Assembly (NCBI RefSeq): GCF_002994745.2
Contig: NC_037091.1
Coordinates: 26,231,789 to 26,295,788, forward strand
DNA from: Rosa chinensis
Taxonomy: Eukaryota; Streptophyta; Magnoliopsida; Rosales; Rosaceae
Direction of reading: 5' to 3'
DNA length: 64,000 bases
The position numbers were made by a program, and so were the translations under genes. The first letter of the stretch is position 1; every line of letters starts with the position of its first letter. Below, in pieces: positions 33,722 through 45,999 of this stretch. The notes beneath the pieces are model-generated. The model was not told where the DNA came from, searched no databases, and saw nothing but the letters and a program-made list of their open reading frames with translations.

Positions 33722-34736
33722 ATTGTTAAAATCCCTTGCACTTAAAGTGTCATCGATTTTGTTGTATATAGAATGCTTGCTAATTTTTGTACTACACTTG
33801 TGGAATGGTGACAAACTGCGATTTCGGTTAGGCCAAGCTTTAATTGTGATTTAGTTTAAGTTTTATGAGTGTTACAAAATTAAGCATGTCTTTTATCAGT
33901 GTTGTACAATTTGTAGAAGTTGTTTTTTTAACCATATTGTAAATTGTATGTGTTTCATTTAGATTAATTTACTTAATTGTTGTAAATTGTATGTGGATAT
34001 GAATTTAGCTAAATACTTAATTGTTGTAAGTGTGTAAAATCGTATGAGTAGACAAGGGCCCTTTTGTTAATATTGGCCTAAACCCTTCATTAGTACCTTG
34101 CTCAGGTCTCTTGAGGTTGACGGCGGCCTTTATTAGCACTTGGAGAACGGTCTAACACATAAGTTAATTTCCCAGCTGAGTAAGGGGCGCATACGGATGG
34201 TGTCTTAGGTTGAGACCCTGGGTGATGGGTTCAGTTGGATCTCAGAGATACTATAGAATGAGCCTAAACCACCATGTGGGAGTAGCCGATAGGGGCCTAA
34301 ACCTCAATGAGGGAGTAGCCTCCGTAGTATCACTAAAATGAGTCCTCCCTCTCACTTACCTCTTAATCTGGCCATTCTGCCTTCTGAAACAAAGGAAAGA
34401 GACTTGTGTCTGGGCGACTATCCCTATATCGTATCTCACCAATAGTAGTGGTTTCTATTGGGCTCGACTTACAACTTGGAATCAATTGAGATATTAACTA
34501 TGTTTATAATAATAAAAAATAAAAATGTTGTGTGACATGCTTAAGGTATATTGGATTAAACATGACTTTGTCGAGGGTAGCTGTTCTATAGTCCCATTGC
34601 ACAAACGAGGTCCTCTGTTCCAGTACCTAAGTATGTAAATGTAAAAGTAACTTAGAAAGTTAAGGAAAGGCATAATGTTTGTATTTCGAACCTTGAATAT
34701 GTTACTAACACTTGATTTGGTCTTAAAGGTCCATGA

Positions 34737-35354
34737 ATGTCCACTGTCTCTGATAAGACTAAGGAGCTCTTTGAAAAATTGGAACGTGCTAAGCAAAGGG
34801 CAGAACTCACTTTTTCAGACCGCCTTCCTCTAGAAAGGAGGGATTCTCAGGACTCTAGCTATTCAGGTTATAACTCCTCAACTAGATCAACCAAGGAGAT
34901 CAACAAACCTGACCATTCTGAAGAAGGAGAAGAACAAGTCTTGGAAGAGGAAGAAGAGGAGGTCATTGAAGAGGAAGAAGAGGAAGAGCACGCCCGTGTT
35001 GAGCAAGTACATGCACCAATGGCTGAGACTATTAGGCAACTGTCTAATCCTACAGGTGGGGGTGTTGCACCCTTATGCATTGCCTATCCAGAACCAGGAG
35101 AGGGGCTTAATGATGATTTTGAGTTAAAGAGTGGGTTTCTGCATCACCTACCCAAGTTTCATGGGATGAGTAGTGAAGACACCAACAAGCATCTCAAGGA
35201 GTTCGAGTTTGTCTGTGGGAGTATGTGCCCTAAAGGAGCTGATATCAATATCTTGAAGATGAAGGCATTCCCCTTTACTTTGGAGGACAAGGCCAAGACT
35301 TGGCTATTTGAGCTGCCTGCTGGGACTATCACCCTCAGACCAGTGGCCAAGTAG
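34737..35354 (+). pseudogene. Truncated gag of the Athila-like element
   Basis: Starts MSTVSDKTKELFEKLERAKQ, passes an acidic Glu-rich stretch (about residues 62-84), then the retrotransposon gag core ([40 protein letters not shown]). Homology stops at residue 198 (GTI); the last residues before the stop at 35352 come from integrase sequence in a wrong frame. The nucleocapsid zinc knuckle is lost. Confidence 0.9.
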
Positions 35355-35959
35355 AGGTATCCAACAGGGAGATCAAGAGGATACTCGAGAAGACAGTGGG
35401 CCCGACAAGGAAGGATTGGAGCCAGAGATTGGATGATGCGTTGTGGGCCTACAGAACGGCCTACAAGACTCCTATTGGGATGTCCCCCTTTAGGTTAGCC
35501 TATGGAAAGGCATGCCACCTTCCAGTGGAGCTAGAGCACAAGGCTTGGTGGGCTGTCCAGAAGTTCAACATGGATTATGATGAAGCAGGCCTACATAGGA
35601 AGCTACAGCTAAATGAGCTTGAGGAGATAAGGAATGAGGCCTACGATGCTTCATGGATCTACAAGGAGAAGACAAAGGCCTACCATGACAAAATGATTCG
35701 CGGAAAAAGCTTCCAAGTGGGCCAGAAAGTTCTGTTATTCCATTCCAGACTTAAGCTATTCCCAGGTAAACTTCGTTCTCGTTGGGTTGGCCCATTTATA
35801 GTTACAAATGTGTTTGCTCATGGTGCTGTAGAGATCAAGAGTGAGAAGACGGGGAAGGAGTTCAAGGTAAATGGGCATCGTCTCAAGCCCTACTATGAGT
35901 CCTTGGTGGGGCACACATTGGAAGAGATACCCCTCCAGGAGGCACCCCATGACGTGTGA
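35330..35959 (+). pseudogene. Integrase C-terminal fragment of the Athila-like element
   Basis: In the frame opened at 35330: [19 protein letters not shown], then [40 protein letters not shown], and a C-terminal DNA-binding part with [20 protein letters not shown] and [11 protein letters not shown]. This is the usual end of gypsy pol. The zinc finger and the first two catalytic Asp are deleted. No gene follows to the 3' LTR; 35960-37725 has a 22-base A-run near 36140 and a purine-rich patch at 36835-36965. Confidence 0.92.
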
Positions 35960-37709
35960 ACAAGGAGAAGAGTCCAGGCTGAAGGACTATAAATATTAAG
36001 CGCTGCATGGGAGGCAACCCATTTCAACCGAAGCTGTGAAGGAGCCATCAACGAGAGTTTGAAATTTCTATCCCTTCACTTGCTTAGGTTGAATTGTACT
36101 TGTGTCTTTGTTTATTATTTGTTTATTTTACCCTTCCCTTAAAAAAAAAAAAAAAAAAAAATTTCTATGGTTTTTTTAGTGTCTTTGTTTTTGTTTTGTT
36201 TGCTTGAGTCTTAGGATGCCCCTAACGTCTAGGATGAACATGTCTCTGAATTCATGGCTGAAGGTTTTCACAATCGAAATAGGACTTAATTGAATTCTGT
36301 GGTTAATCGACGTTGTGATCCTTGTATGAAGATTTGAGATAGGATTGTAACTTGGTTCATTAAGCATGCTAGGATTAAGTCTGATTCATTTGACCCTAAG
36401 TGAGCTGTTGAGCTAAAATACTTTCTTTTTGAGTGCTTAATTGATAATTCTAGAATTTCATGGCTGTATTTTCAAAACCTCATCATTCTTTGAAATCCAA
36501 TGATCATGTGCCGTAGATTTTAATGGACTAGAGAGTACTGGAACTCGGCTGTTGTGACTGTCAAAACTTGTATGCCATAATATGCCCTGATCCTGGATAG
36601 GATAGAAGGCATTAGGGTAACCACCATAGCCAAACAAGCATGTGTCCCCAATTGTGCCCGTCGTGGGACTCCTTAGAATGAACCCCTTTAAGCCTACGTT
36701 TAAAACCTCTGTTTCATCACCCTCACTACCCTACCATGAGCTTAGTACAGGATATCTCTACCCTTGTCTTAGGGACTTAGTAGAGCATGACATAGTGTGT
36801 AGGGGTGACGATGAAAGACAAGTGTGGGGTGGGGAAAAACCAAGAAAAAGAAAGAAGATTGCCGTGAAAAATGAATGAAAGAAAATGAAGAAAAAAAAAA
36901 TGAAAAAAAAAAGAAAGAAAGAAAGAAAAACGGCAAAAGAGGAGACAAATTGAAAAGAAAACTCTTGGGAAATTGTTGAAGTGTGGTTTTGGAATTTCAA
37001 ATTTGTAGAAGGCTCAAAGTTGAAAATTATGCCTTTGTCCATTCCCATGTTGGTTAGAGTGAAGGTTTGGCCCAAAACAAAGATATTTGGCGTACAAAAA
37101 TGATGACATAACGTGGTCTATATATGCTCTGCTAGGTCCTTAGGATTTTTGTATCCTTAATCTTTATTTCGAAAACCCCAGCTTAGCCCCATTACAACCT
37201 GTTTTAAGTGCTTACTTGATCCTTGAGATGGGCTGTCTTTGGTTAGTGGAGTCAGGTACGCAGTCGAGCTTATGGTTTAGGTCCATTTGTGCACTTAGTC
37301 ATTTCATGAGGTCTTTAAAAATTCTTCACAAAATGCGTTTATTGATGTAATATGCAAGCTGTTTGTTGCCTTACAATTTGTTCTCTTGCATATACTTGAG
37401 TGTGAAGCTTTTAAGCATAGCCATTTCTGAGAGAAAAATCGAGAGTATGCCTTGTGAGTTTGGATTGGACTTGTTCGAAACATGCTATCATTCATTGTAT
37501 AACTTAAGTTCTCCATATCTTGCTTAGTCATATGAATGTCACATGTTTATTAACCATGGAATTATCTATGCGATTTTGATTAAGTGTTTAACGTGAAAGC
37601 CATGAGTTTGGAGTCTCTGAGACAACAGTTAGGAGCAATAGAGTCATTTACTTTTTTTTGAGTTATTGTTTTGTTTTGTATTTTCGTTTTGCTAAGGGAC
37701 TAGCAAAAG

Positions 37710-37725
37710 CTAAGTGTGGGGTAGT
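37710..37725 (+). promoter_or_regulatory. Polypurine tract region of the Athila-like element
   Basis: AAGTGTGGGGTAGT directly before the 3' LTR TG, as in other Athila/Tat elements. It primes plus-strand DNA synthesis. Confidence 0.6.
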
Positions 37726-39407
37726 TGATAGGAGCAAAAAAGTGTGACAATATTATTAATTATGTGCCTCATTTTAGCCTTATTTCTCCCTTAGTTTAGT
37801 GTTTTGAGTCATTAAGTCATTTTGAAAGTCTTGTTGAGTGTTTGGAGTGAAATAGGCGGAAAAAGTAAAATTCATGAAAAATCCTAGCTGGATCAGGATT
37901 CCTAACTGTCAACTATTTTTGCGGTCTTTACATTTTAATTTCCCTTTATTTTCTCTAGAAAATTCTGATATTCTCTTGCTTGTTGTAGGAAACGTTGCCT
38001 GGTTGAACTCTTGGAAACAGCAATGATGGAGTCATAAAATAAAGCATTAAGATATTTAACCAAGCAATGAAGAAGGGAAATAAAGGAGAAAAGATGTTTT
38101 CAGTTGAGGAATAAAAGAAAAAGATGTTTCAGCTGAAAAATAAATAAGAGAAAGACGTTTCAGCTTGGAAATTAAAGGAATTGCCCCATTATGAGAGGAG
38201 TTAAGGCCATAAAGAAGACGTTTCAGTTGGGAAAGCCAACCAATGCTCCCCTATAAATAGGCAACGTCCAGAACTGAATTTGCATCACTTCCCAGCCAAG
38301 ATCACTTCCCAGCCAAGATAATTCATTGCCTATCACTTCCTGGCCAAAAACCATTCCAAGACTACCCAATTCACTACTCAAACCTCCATCTTCTACAAGA
38401 CCGTGACCACCATCCATCCATCATCTACGAAGCTCTTAGGCGCTGAGTCAAGGACGCTCCACCACCATAGCAGAGACAAGTTCATCACCTTGTTGCTAAG
38501 CCGCTGAGGAAAGCTTCAAAGTGTAACTATGACTCTACTTATAATTTTTGTTTCGGTTTTATGTGTTTCAATTTGTGAGTTGTGTAATTGGAGACACGGA
38601 ATTTTCAGAATATTTTTATTAATATTTTTGAGATTTTCAGTTTATTATTGAGTTAATTTTGAGAATTTTTTTATGATGCATGTTATAATCTTGTGCCCTT
38701 TTACGTGTTTAGGTAATTTTCAGAGTTAGGTTAATAAGTTTGCATGCTAGAATAACGGTGAGAGTTCTTGTGTGTTTGCTTAATTTTCCAAGAGTAATTG
38801 TTATTTGTTAAGACGCTGAGTTAAACAAGTAGTAATTAGTTCTAACGGGTGGTAAAAACTATGTTCAATGGTTAAACGATTCTGGAAATTACGTGTTAAA
38901 TTCTATGTCTAATGGTTAATTTGCACGTGTGAGTTGATTCGAAGGTTAGATAATACTACTAGTTAAGAGAATTACGCTGAGTGTTTTCGAAAATTAGTAG
39001 TATTAGGCTTGGTAAGGACTTTTCCGATCCAATCCTACATTAGAACGAATCAGATAAATGGATTGATCCGCTGAGGCTTTCCATTTGAGCTCTTATCTAG
39101 GCATATAAGATGGGCACATTTTTGTAGCATGTTGAAATGGATTTTCTGTTTTTACACTTAGTAATTTCCAAGTGGTATTGGTCTAGGTTAGGGAAGCCGA
39201 TCATTGTATATAGTTTTATTTGTTTTGTTTTTATTTTAAGTAGATTAGGAACCAAATTTCAAAACCCCCCATTTTATTCTTTTATTTGTTAATTGACCTT
39301 TTTGTGTAGGTGTACCCTACAATCCCCGGACTGAACGATCCCTGCTTATCCTATACTGACAACTACATTTTGCAGGGTTAAATTGTGAGGTTATTTCAGC
39401 CGCATCA
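37726..39407 (+). repeat. 3' LTR of the Athila-like element
   Basis: 1,682 bp, nearly identical to 32019-33699 and ending GCCGCATCA before the target copy GGGGC. Confidence 0.95.
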
Positions 39408-39412
39408 GGGGC

Positions 39413-41690
39413 CGACCCAACCTTAGTTAGGTTTGAAAACTAATAGGTAAAACATAACTATTAGAATATGGATTGCGCGCATTTGTAAAATCAAGTAAAA
39501 CAAATGCAAACAAAAACAATCACAGTTCTTTCGTTTCAGGAAATCATATGCAGCATGCTTCACACAACTTGGAGCTCCGAAATACTTACCTGCCGGCTAA
39601 ACTAAAATAAATCGGTGACTGACTTGGTTCGTCATCCTTCGAGAACCGGCCAACTACTCTATAGTCTTTATGGCTACAAGTAGCGAAAGTGTCCATTTCC
39701 TGGCCCTGAGTCTCCTATGACTGGTTCACTATCTGTACTCACCTTTCCTCGACAAGCATAGGAGCACAGCCCCCTCCGTAGGTTTACGATTATCGACACC
39801 ATGGGATTCCTAGGAATCTACGCGTCTAGATCCCATTCACTTTCAGGTCACAAGCACAAACATACAAAGGGTACAATATCTCAATATGCAAGTCTAGCCT
39901 CGGTTTTCGCAATCAACAATTATCAGTGATGAAAACACATGTATCACGAGGCATCGACTAATGAACAACCAAAAACGTACTTGCAGGCAACATGATATTT
40001 TACTAGAGCATTCCATATATATCGAAAAGCCTCTAACAAGGAAGGGATAGCTCACCCTACCTGGAAAATGCTGGCATACTCCACACTCTAATGCTTTCCG
40101 CTCAAGCTTCCTTGACGATTGTGTTTCCTGAACCATTACTTAGTTTGTAAGTAATTATCCAGGTAAACATCATGAACAACTTTAAGTAATCGCGCACACT
40201 AATCCTTTTTATTTCAATGAGGTTATTAATTATTTCTTTCAACCTTTACCAATTTGGGAAACTAATTTATTTCTTAAAAAGGAAAACGTCCTTATCTCTC
40301 CGCTAAACTTTCGCCAATCCGAGCGACTAAAGTCGAGTCTATCCTCACGTTTTACGAGGTCGATCAACCCTGGTCAACTCTCAGAGTTGACCTTTGACTT
40401 TTGACCAAGTATTCCTTTATTTACCATTATTTATTATTTATTAAAAATAAATATGTAAATAATTCTCATTTACTAAAAATAAATAAGTAAATAATTATAA
40501 ATAAAGTTTTACTTTTACTTTTACCCATTTACTTCTCCTTTTTCACCTTTTCACTTTTACCATGACTTTTACCTCCACACTTTCACTTTTACCTTTTACC
40601 TCATTTTTACCGAATTTACCTTTACTTTCACATTCTTCACTTTTGACCACTTTACCATAATAAAAACTCATTTAATCCAACTTTTACCATTTTCTTTATT
40701 TTCCTTTTCTTCCAAAAACAATGCCATTTCTTTCCTTCTTCCTTTTCTTTTTATTTTGGCCAAAACTACACAACAACAATCACCAAATCTTCAACACCAA
40801 AATTCCAACACTTTAAAAATTAGGCTAACAAAATCCTACTAATTAAACCATCCTCAAATCTCTAATTTTCACAATTTTTCCAACAACAACAATGGCTCAA
40901 CAAAATCAAAATCCACCAAATAAATTCCAAAAATTCTAGGGTTTGTCCAAAACCCATTCCTTACCCTTTCTTCTTCAAAACTCATGGCCTATTCCTTCTC
41001 CTTGGCCTTCTTCACCAACAAATCCGTCCAACATCATCATCTCAACCAAAAAACTCGAAAACAAGGTTGCATGGATAGATCCTTACCACAAATCCTTGCC
41101 AAACCCGTAGCCTAGCTTCATGGTTTAAGGAGAAATCGGGTTCATGCAAACAAAATCACAAATCAAAATCAAAACTCGGATTTAGGAAGAAATAGGTGTA
41201 GATCAGATGAATAGAGGCTAGATTAGGAGGGATATTACCTTGATTTGAGCTTGGAAAGAAGAAATCACAAAAACCCCCAAATTAGCTTTGGGTTCTAGGG
41301 TTTTTGGAGGATGGAATGGCCAAATTTCTTAATTTTGGTTGGAGAAATGGAAAGAGGGGAGGAAGAGGAGAAAATCTGGAAATTTTGGTTGAAATCCAGG
41401 TTCCAGCGACGGCGGCGACCGGTGGCGGCACCAATTTCCGGCGAGAATGAAGAGAGAGAAGCTTTCCGGTAGAGAGAGAGAGAGAGAGAGAGGAAAGGGA
41501 GAAAATGAGGAAGAGGCTAGGGAGGTGGGTTGTTGTGCACCAAGTCACTGAATAGGAGCGAACGGAGGCGAAGACAAGGTCGGAGAGGTGGGTTGTTGTG
41601 ACACCAAGTCAGAGACGAGCTCCAAAGTGCGGTGGAGTATGAGGGGTCGCGAATGAGTTGGAGAGAGTGAGTTAGGGTTTCAATGATTGA
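39413..41690 (-). mobile_element. Old LTR, proximal part (continues 31500-32018)
   Basis: The right-hand part of the LTR interrupted by the Athila-like element. Features shared with long plant gypsy LTRs read on the minus strand include TCAAATCAAGGTAATATCCC near 41250 and a Gly/Arg-coding-like CGGCGGCGACCGG patch at 41400-41430. Its outer end was not found; it decays into GA and C repeats. A GA repeat is at 41471-41492. No gene is present. Confidence 0.5.
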
Positions 41691-41701
41691 AGAAACCCCC
41701 A

Positions 41702-41703
<2 letters not shown>

Positions 41704-41737
<34 letters not shown>
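41704..41737 (+). repeat. Homopolymer of 34 C
   Basis: 34 consecutive C, flanked by CCCCCAAA on the left and AACCCC on the right. Such runs are rare in plant DNA and are error-prone in sequencing. Confidence 0.95.
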
Positions 41738-41739
<2 letters not shown>

Positions 41740-41962
41740 CCCCTTCCTCCTCCTTCAAATCCCCAAATTGAAAACCCTAATTGAGTGTTTTCAGAAGATG
41801 GGTTTCGAGAAGAAGTTGGGTTCGATCGATTCTTTTAGAGAAGAAGACGGTCGCAAGTTCTGCTTTGAGAAGAAAAATATGAGTTTTGCTCTTTTTCTCG
41901 AAGACTACCTAGCTAAGTGTTGAAAATGGCCAAGTCGTAGGAGACAATGCATTAAGTTACAG

Positions 41963-42581
41963 CACTAGCTAGACAATGTTTTATTTAAGCTTAGTTTTTG
42001 ACTTTGTATAATCAATTCATACAACACATAAATGAATTTTTGTTGTCTGATACTGAAACTTCATCTTAGGGACCCAACAAGAAAATCTCCCACCTATTGC
42101 AAATCACAAACTCATTTCTCCTGCCTAGGCACATTCACACAACAAAAATAGGTCATTCCGTTGTAGGATCTTACAATCATGTACCTGCTTTTCAACCAAA
42201 AATTGGCCATTTTGGCGCTAAAGATTCTCATTTTGGGAACATCTAATTTTCTTCCAAACTTGCACAACACAAACAAAAAATGTGTTGTATGATATTTTGC
42301 TCATACAACATATACAACTATACCGTTGTACAAGGTGAGTCAAAATTTTGACCCTAATTTGATTAAGGTGGGAGGAATTTTTTTCTTTTTCATTCAGACA
42401 ACAGACAAATCCTTATAAGTGTTGTGCAATAATCGTGCACCAACAAAATTCTCATTTCTGATGTCTTTATACAACCGAATCTCACTAAATCTATTGTATG
42501 AAGCATTTTCAATCAACACACAACGGCAAATTTTTTTTCGTTGTCTAAAAAGTGGAGTCTGATGCAGTTTTTGCCATAGTG
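41963..42581. mobile_element. Possible non-autonomous CACTA (En/Spm-like) element
   Basis: Left CACTA at 41963-41967 and right TAGTG at 42577-42581 (GTTTTTGCCATAGTG). Between them are several ACAAC/GTTGT subterminal motifs in both orientations (TTTTGTTGTCTGATAC, ACACAACGGCAAATTTTT), typical of CACTA ends. The left terminus is weak, since only CACTA matches, and no 3-bp target duplication was seen, so the left boundary may be elsewhere. Confidence 0.4.
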
Positions 42582-42679
42582 TTTAGGGTAGTTTTGTATG
42601 ATTAGGTTGTGCGTATGATTTGTGTTGAACTAGTTTTTCATATAGATTTTTTTGGCTATTATTGATTTAAACAAAATAC

Positions 42680-42884
42680 ATGCCACCTTCTGGATTGTTG
42701 ATCGGGAAATTAATTGAAGTTGACTCTATGGTCTTAGAGCCTTTTTTTCCAGTTATTGAATTGAATGAAAATAAGGAATTTTTCATGGCTGTATCGTATC
42801 AGGTTAGTATTGTTTTATGAACAATATTAGACTGATTTAGTTTTGTTGGTTATGATTGAAGATTGGTATCTTCAGGACCTTGGG
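42680..42884 (+). pseudogene. Exon fragment of an unidentified gene, cut by LTR copy 2
   Basis: An open stretch of 41 codons (MPPSGLLIGKLIEVDSMVLE, then PFFPVIELNENKEFFMAVSY and Q) ends at a GTTAGT donor (42803). A 73-nt intron ends at CTTCAG (42875), and the next exon (DLG) is cut after nine bases by the LTR at 42885. Composition and splice signals look genic, but I do not recognise the protein. It could also be chance. Confidence 0.35.
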
Positions 42885-43178
42885 TGTGATGCCCCGGAAA
42901 TTCGTATTTATTTTCCGAGGATTTTCCGGAATTTAAATTGTGGGTATCGGATGGTTTCGTGGCTCGTGGATGGAGTGGAAGTGTTTCGGGCGAATAATTA
43001 TTCAAGAAGCGTCATTTTAGGGGGGCGCAAGGGTTGACTTTTGATACGTTGAGATTCTCCAAAAACTTCCTTCATGAAAGTTGTAGAGTTTGTCGATACG
43101 AGTTTGTGGACATGCGGAACGCAAGAATCGGAGTACGTATGAAGAAGTTATGGGCTTCGGAAAAACTTTCCATTTTGG

Positions 43179-43186
43179 TATAAAAG
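43179..43186 (+). promoter_or_regulatory. TATA box in LTR copy 2
   Basis: TATAAAAG at the same relative position as in copy 1. Confidence 0.5.
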
Positions 43187-44224
43187 GACAAAAAATTCCG
43201 GAAATTGCAAAAAAGGCCAGGTTTCCATTTTCGCCGGCTCCGAGTCGCCCCTCCATTTTCGCCGACTTCGTTCTCCCTTCTCCGGCCACCATAGGACGCG
43301 ATTCAAAGTGGGTTCTCTTCGCCTCAGTCTCCTCTTGAGGTCTGTAGAAGAATTGGAGCATGAAACGAGCTGTGGAGGGCGGTGCAAGGTCGGGAAGTTT
43401 GGCGGCGGCGATGCTTCAAACCCAGATCGGAACTTCCGATTGCGGCCACCTTTGCCAGTGATTCTTGAGGGTTTTTGAAGCCCATATTGATGCTTCTCCC
43501 AAAGTGGCTTGGGACGATTTCACTTGTGGAGGACGAATCGAAGCTTTGAAATTCTAGGGTTCATTGAATTTCAGATATTGCGAGGTAAATTCCTGCCAAA
43601 CGGCTATGATTTAGACTTTGTGTTAGTTATGAAAGTTTAAATTGGAGTTGAGATGAAGAACTTTGGTGTTAGGAGTTTTTTCAAATTCCGACTTTGGTCC
43701 GGTGGCGGTGCTGCCACTGTGGTGGTGTTTTCTGACGGTTTTCGGCCACCTCAGGGATATTTTCTGTTCCTGAGTTCGATCTACTCGTCGATATGAGCAT
43801 TTCGATATATTGTTTGTAATTTTTGGAGATCGTATGAGCATGTTAGGGTTTTTACGGTTTCGAACCGTTCGATATTTCGATCCGTGAGGATTCGAGCGTC
43901 CGATCGACTTGTGCTTTCGGCATATCGATCGTAGAAGTATTCCAGGGACATTGGGTGGTCTCGGATGTGGTTTCGTCTCTATTGGTGTCACTTGGGGATT
44001 TTAGTTCAAAACAGGGGTTTCAGACTTAAATCGTTTGTGAATTGTTACTAAGTGGAAACCGATTGTGATTAGGTACTTGACGAAGTATTCTTGGACGGTC
44101 GTTTTGTGGGTTGGCTGCTTTGTTCTGTATTGAAGACGCAGCAGGAGTTTCGAGGTGAGTAATCTCACAAGGTTCATTAATGAACGGATTACCATTATCG
44201 TTTGGTGAGTAAATCTCACGATAT

Positions 44225-44965
44225 TTGTTATGAGTTATGAGCAGGATCGATATTTGTTATGAGCATGATTGATATTAGTTATGAGCATGATCGATATTTG
44301 TTATGAGCGAGATTATCCTATTGTCTTGGAGTTATTAGGTTAACTATGACTATAGTTGGTATTAGTGGCATTTCTGAGTGGATGACTAAGTGTGTGTATA
44401 TATATATTATGGGATATATATATATATATACACACACATATATATTAATGTATTAGTGTCTTCGTGGTGAATATTTGTGATGATTGTTATGTAAAGCTTG
44501 TGTAGAAATATCTGTGTAGCTTGTGTAGGGATATTTGTGTGATGATTGCTATCTGTGTGATGACTAGCAATGAATCTATGTGATGATCGCAATCTGTGTG
44601 ATGATCAGTAGGATAACTGGCGATATATGTGCGATGATTAGTTGGATGATCGTTATCTGTGTGATGACTGGCGATATCTGCGTGATGATTAATTAAATGA
44701 TCGCTATCTGTGTGATGATCAGTAGAATGACTGGTGATATCTGTGTGATGATTAGTAGGATGATCGCTATCTGTGTGATGACTGGTGATATCTGTGTGAT
44801 GATTAGTAGGAGGATCGCTATCTATGTGATGACTAGCGATATCTGTGTGATGATTAGTTGGATGATCGCTATCTATGTGATGACCGGCGATATCTGTGTG
44901 ATGATCAGTGGGATGATGGCTATCTCTGTGATGATCGATGAAATCTGTGTGATGATCAGTGTGAT
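44225..44965 (+). repeat. Minisatellite arrays inside LTR copy 2
   Basis: First, three units of about 31 bp (GATCGATATTTGTTATGAGC) at 44225-44315. After an AT/CA microsatellite (44395-44440), about seven units of roughly 50-60 bp run over 44535-44960, built on GATGATCGCTATCTGTGTGA and CTGGCGATATCTGTG. Copy 1 has a quite different array at this place. Confidence 0.85.
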
Positions 44966-45999
44966 GTCAGCTCGGTAGCGGAGTTGAATTGTTATTAAGT
45001 TAACAAAGATCAAGAGGACTGCTGTGATGGTCGGGGCTACCTACAGACGTTAGAGTGTGAGATTACGATGATTTCTATGATTTGAATTGCTTGACTTAGT
45101 GTGACCTCCTGAACTAAATTATATGCAGGGGTTACCATGAATTGTTTTGCTTGTTTTGAATTGTGATTACCTTGTTTTCTTCTTGATTTGATTGATTGAT
45201 GGTTTGATTTATCTTGAAGACCATAGTGGTGACGATTGTGCTCTGTGTGAGGATAGGAAGGTGATTCATTGTTTTCACTTTGATGTCATGTTGATGACAA
45301 GGTTTCCGGTGGGAAGGAAATGAGTGTGATCCTTGTGACTCACCGTTGTGCGTCAAGGGACTTTCAAACATTATCTAAGGAGGTTTTGTTTGACGGGGAA
45401 TTTGTGTAATGAGATGCTAGGTTGAGAATCTGAGCATGTAGTTTAGTCACAAGTTAACCTACGTAAGCATGAGATGGAAGAGTGAAGTAGATGGCTGTAG
45501 GTGTGAGATGTATGCTTATCGTTGTTTAGGTTGGCTGACTTAAGAAATGTGTTTTGCTTTGTGGTTTTGAGTTACTCATACGGGCTTGCAAAAGCTTACC
45601 GGGTTTCTTGTGTGGCAACCCGGTACAACATTCCAACGGTGTAGGGGTTATTTCTGCAGGTCAGGTTGATCGTGGCTGATGCTGAGGTAGCGTGCTTGCA
45701 GCTTAACGGTGAGAAGTAAATTTTGTGACTTTACCGTTATAAAGACTTCCGCTTGTAGTGAGCTCTAAGGAGCATTTACATTTTATTTTGTTGCTGACAA
45801 TTTAATTCGTAAACTCGTGTGTTATGTGACTCTGTGGAGCGAGTCAATATTGAAATTGTGGGTTCAGGGCATCAATATGTACTTGGGTTAAAAGGGAATA
45901 AGTTTCTAAGTAGTTTGTATTGATGGCTGAACGTTTCACGCATATATAATTATGGGTTATATATTGATTTTTATTGTGTATAAAATTAGGGGCGTGACA

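Larger units (their letters stand above)
32019..39407 (+). mobile_element. Athila/Tat-like gypsy retrotransposon, internally deleted, very young
   Basis: Complete boundaries: 5' LTR 32019-33699, 3' LTR 37726-39407, 5-bp target duplication GGGGC at 32014-32018 and 39408-39412, tRNA-Asp primer site, and a purine-rich tract before the 3' LTR. The internal region is only 4.0 kb: it keeps the start of gag and the end of integrase, joined by a deletion that removed the rest of gag, protease, reverse transcriptase, RNase H and most of integrase. It cannot move by itself. The gag sequence and PBS point to the Athila/Tat branch (family inference). Confidence 0.93.
42885..45999 (+). mobile_element. LTR family A copy 2 (about 3.1 kb)
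   Basis: The same sequence as 5336-8440 at both ends: TGTGATGCCCCGG at the start, GGGGCGTGACA at the end, and the conserved GGGTTACTCATACGGGCTTGC-like region. Flanks are TTGGG and GCAAA, so there is no target duplication. It separates an unknown plus-strand exon from the F-box pseudogene. A TATAAAAG box is at 43179-43186. Confidence 0.82.

Noticed and set aside
34868..35080. Minus-strand Ser-rich ORF in gag
   Set aside because: Antisense of the Glu-rich gag segment.
44225..44965. CRISPR-like spaced repeats
   Set aside because: Units are contiguous minisatellite copies without unique spacers, in a plant LTR.
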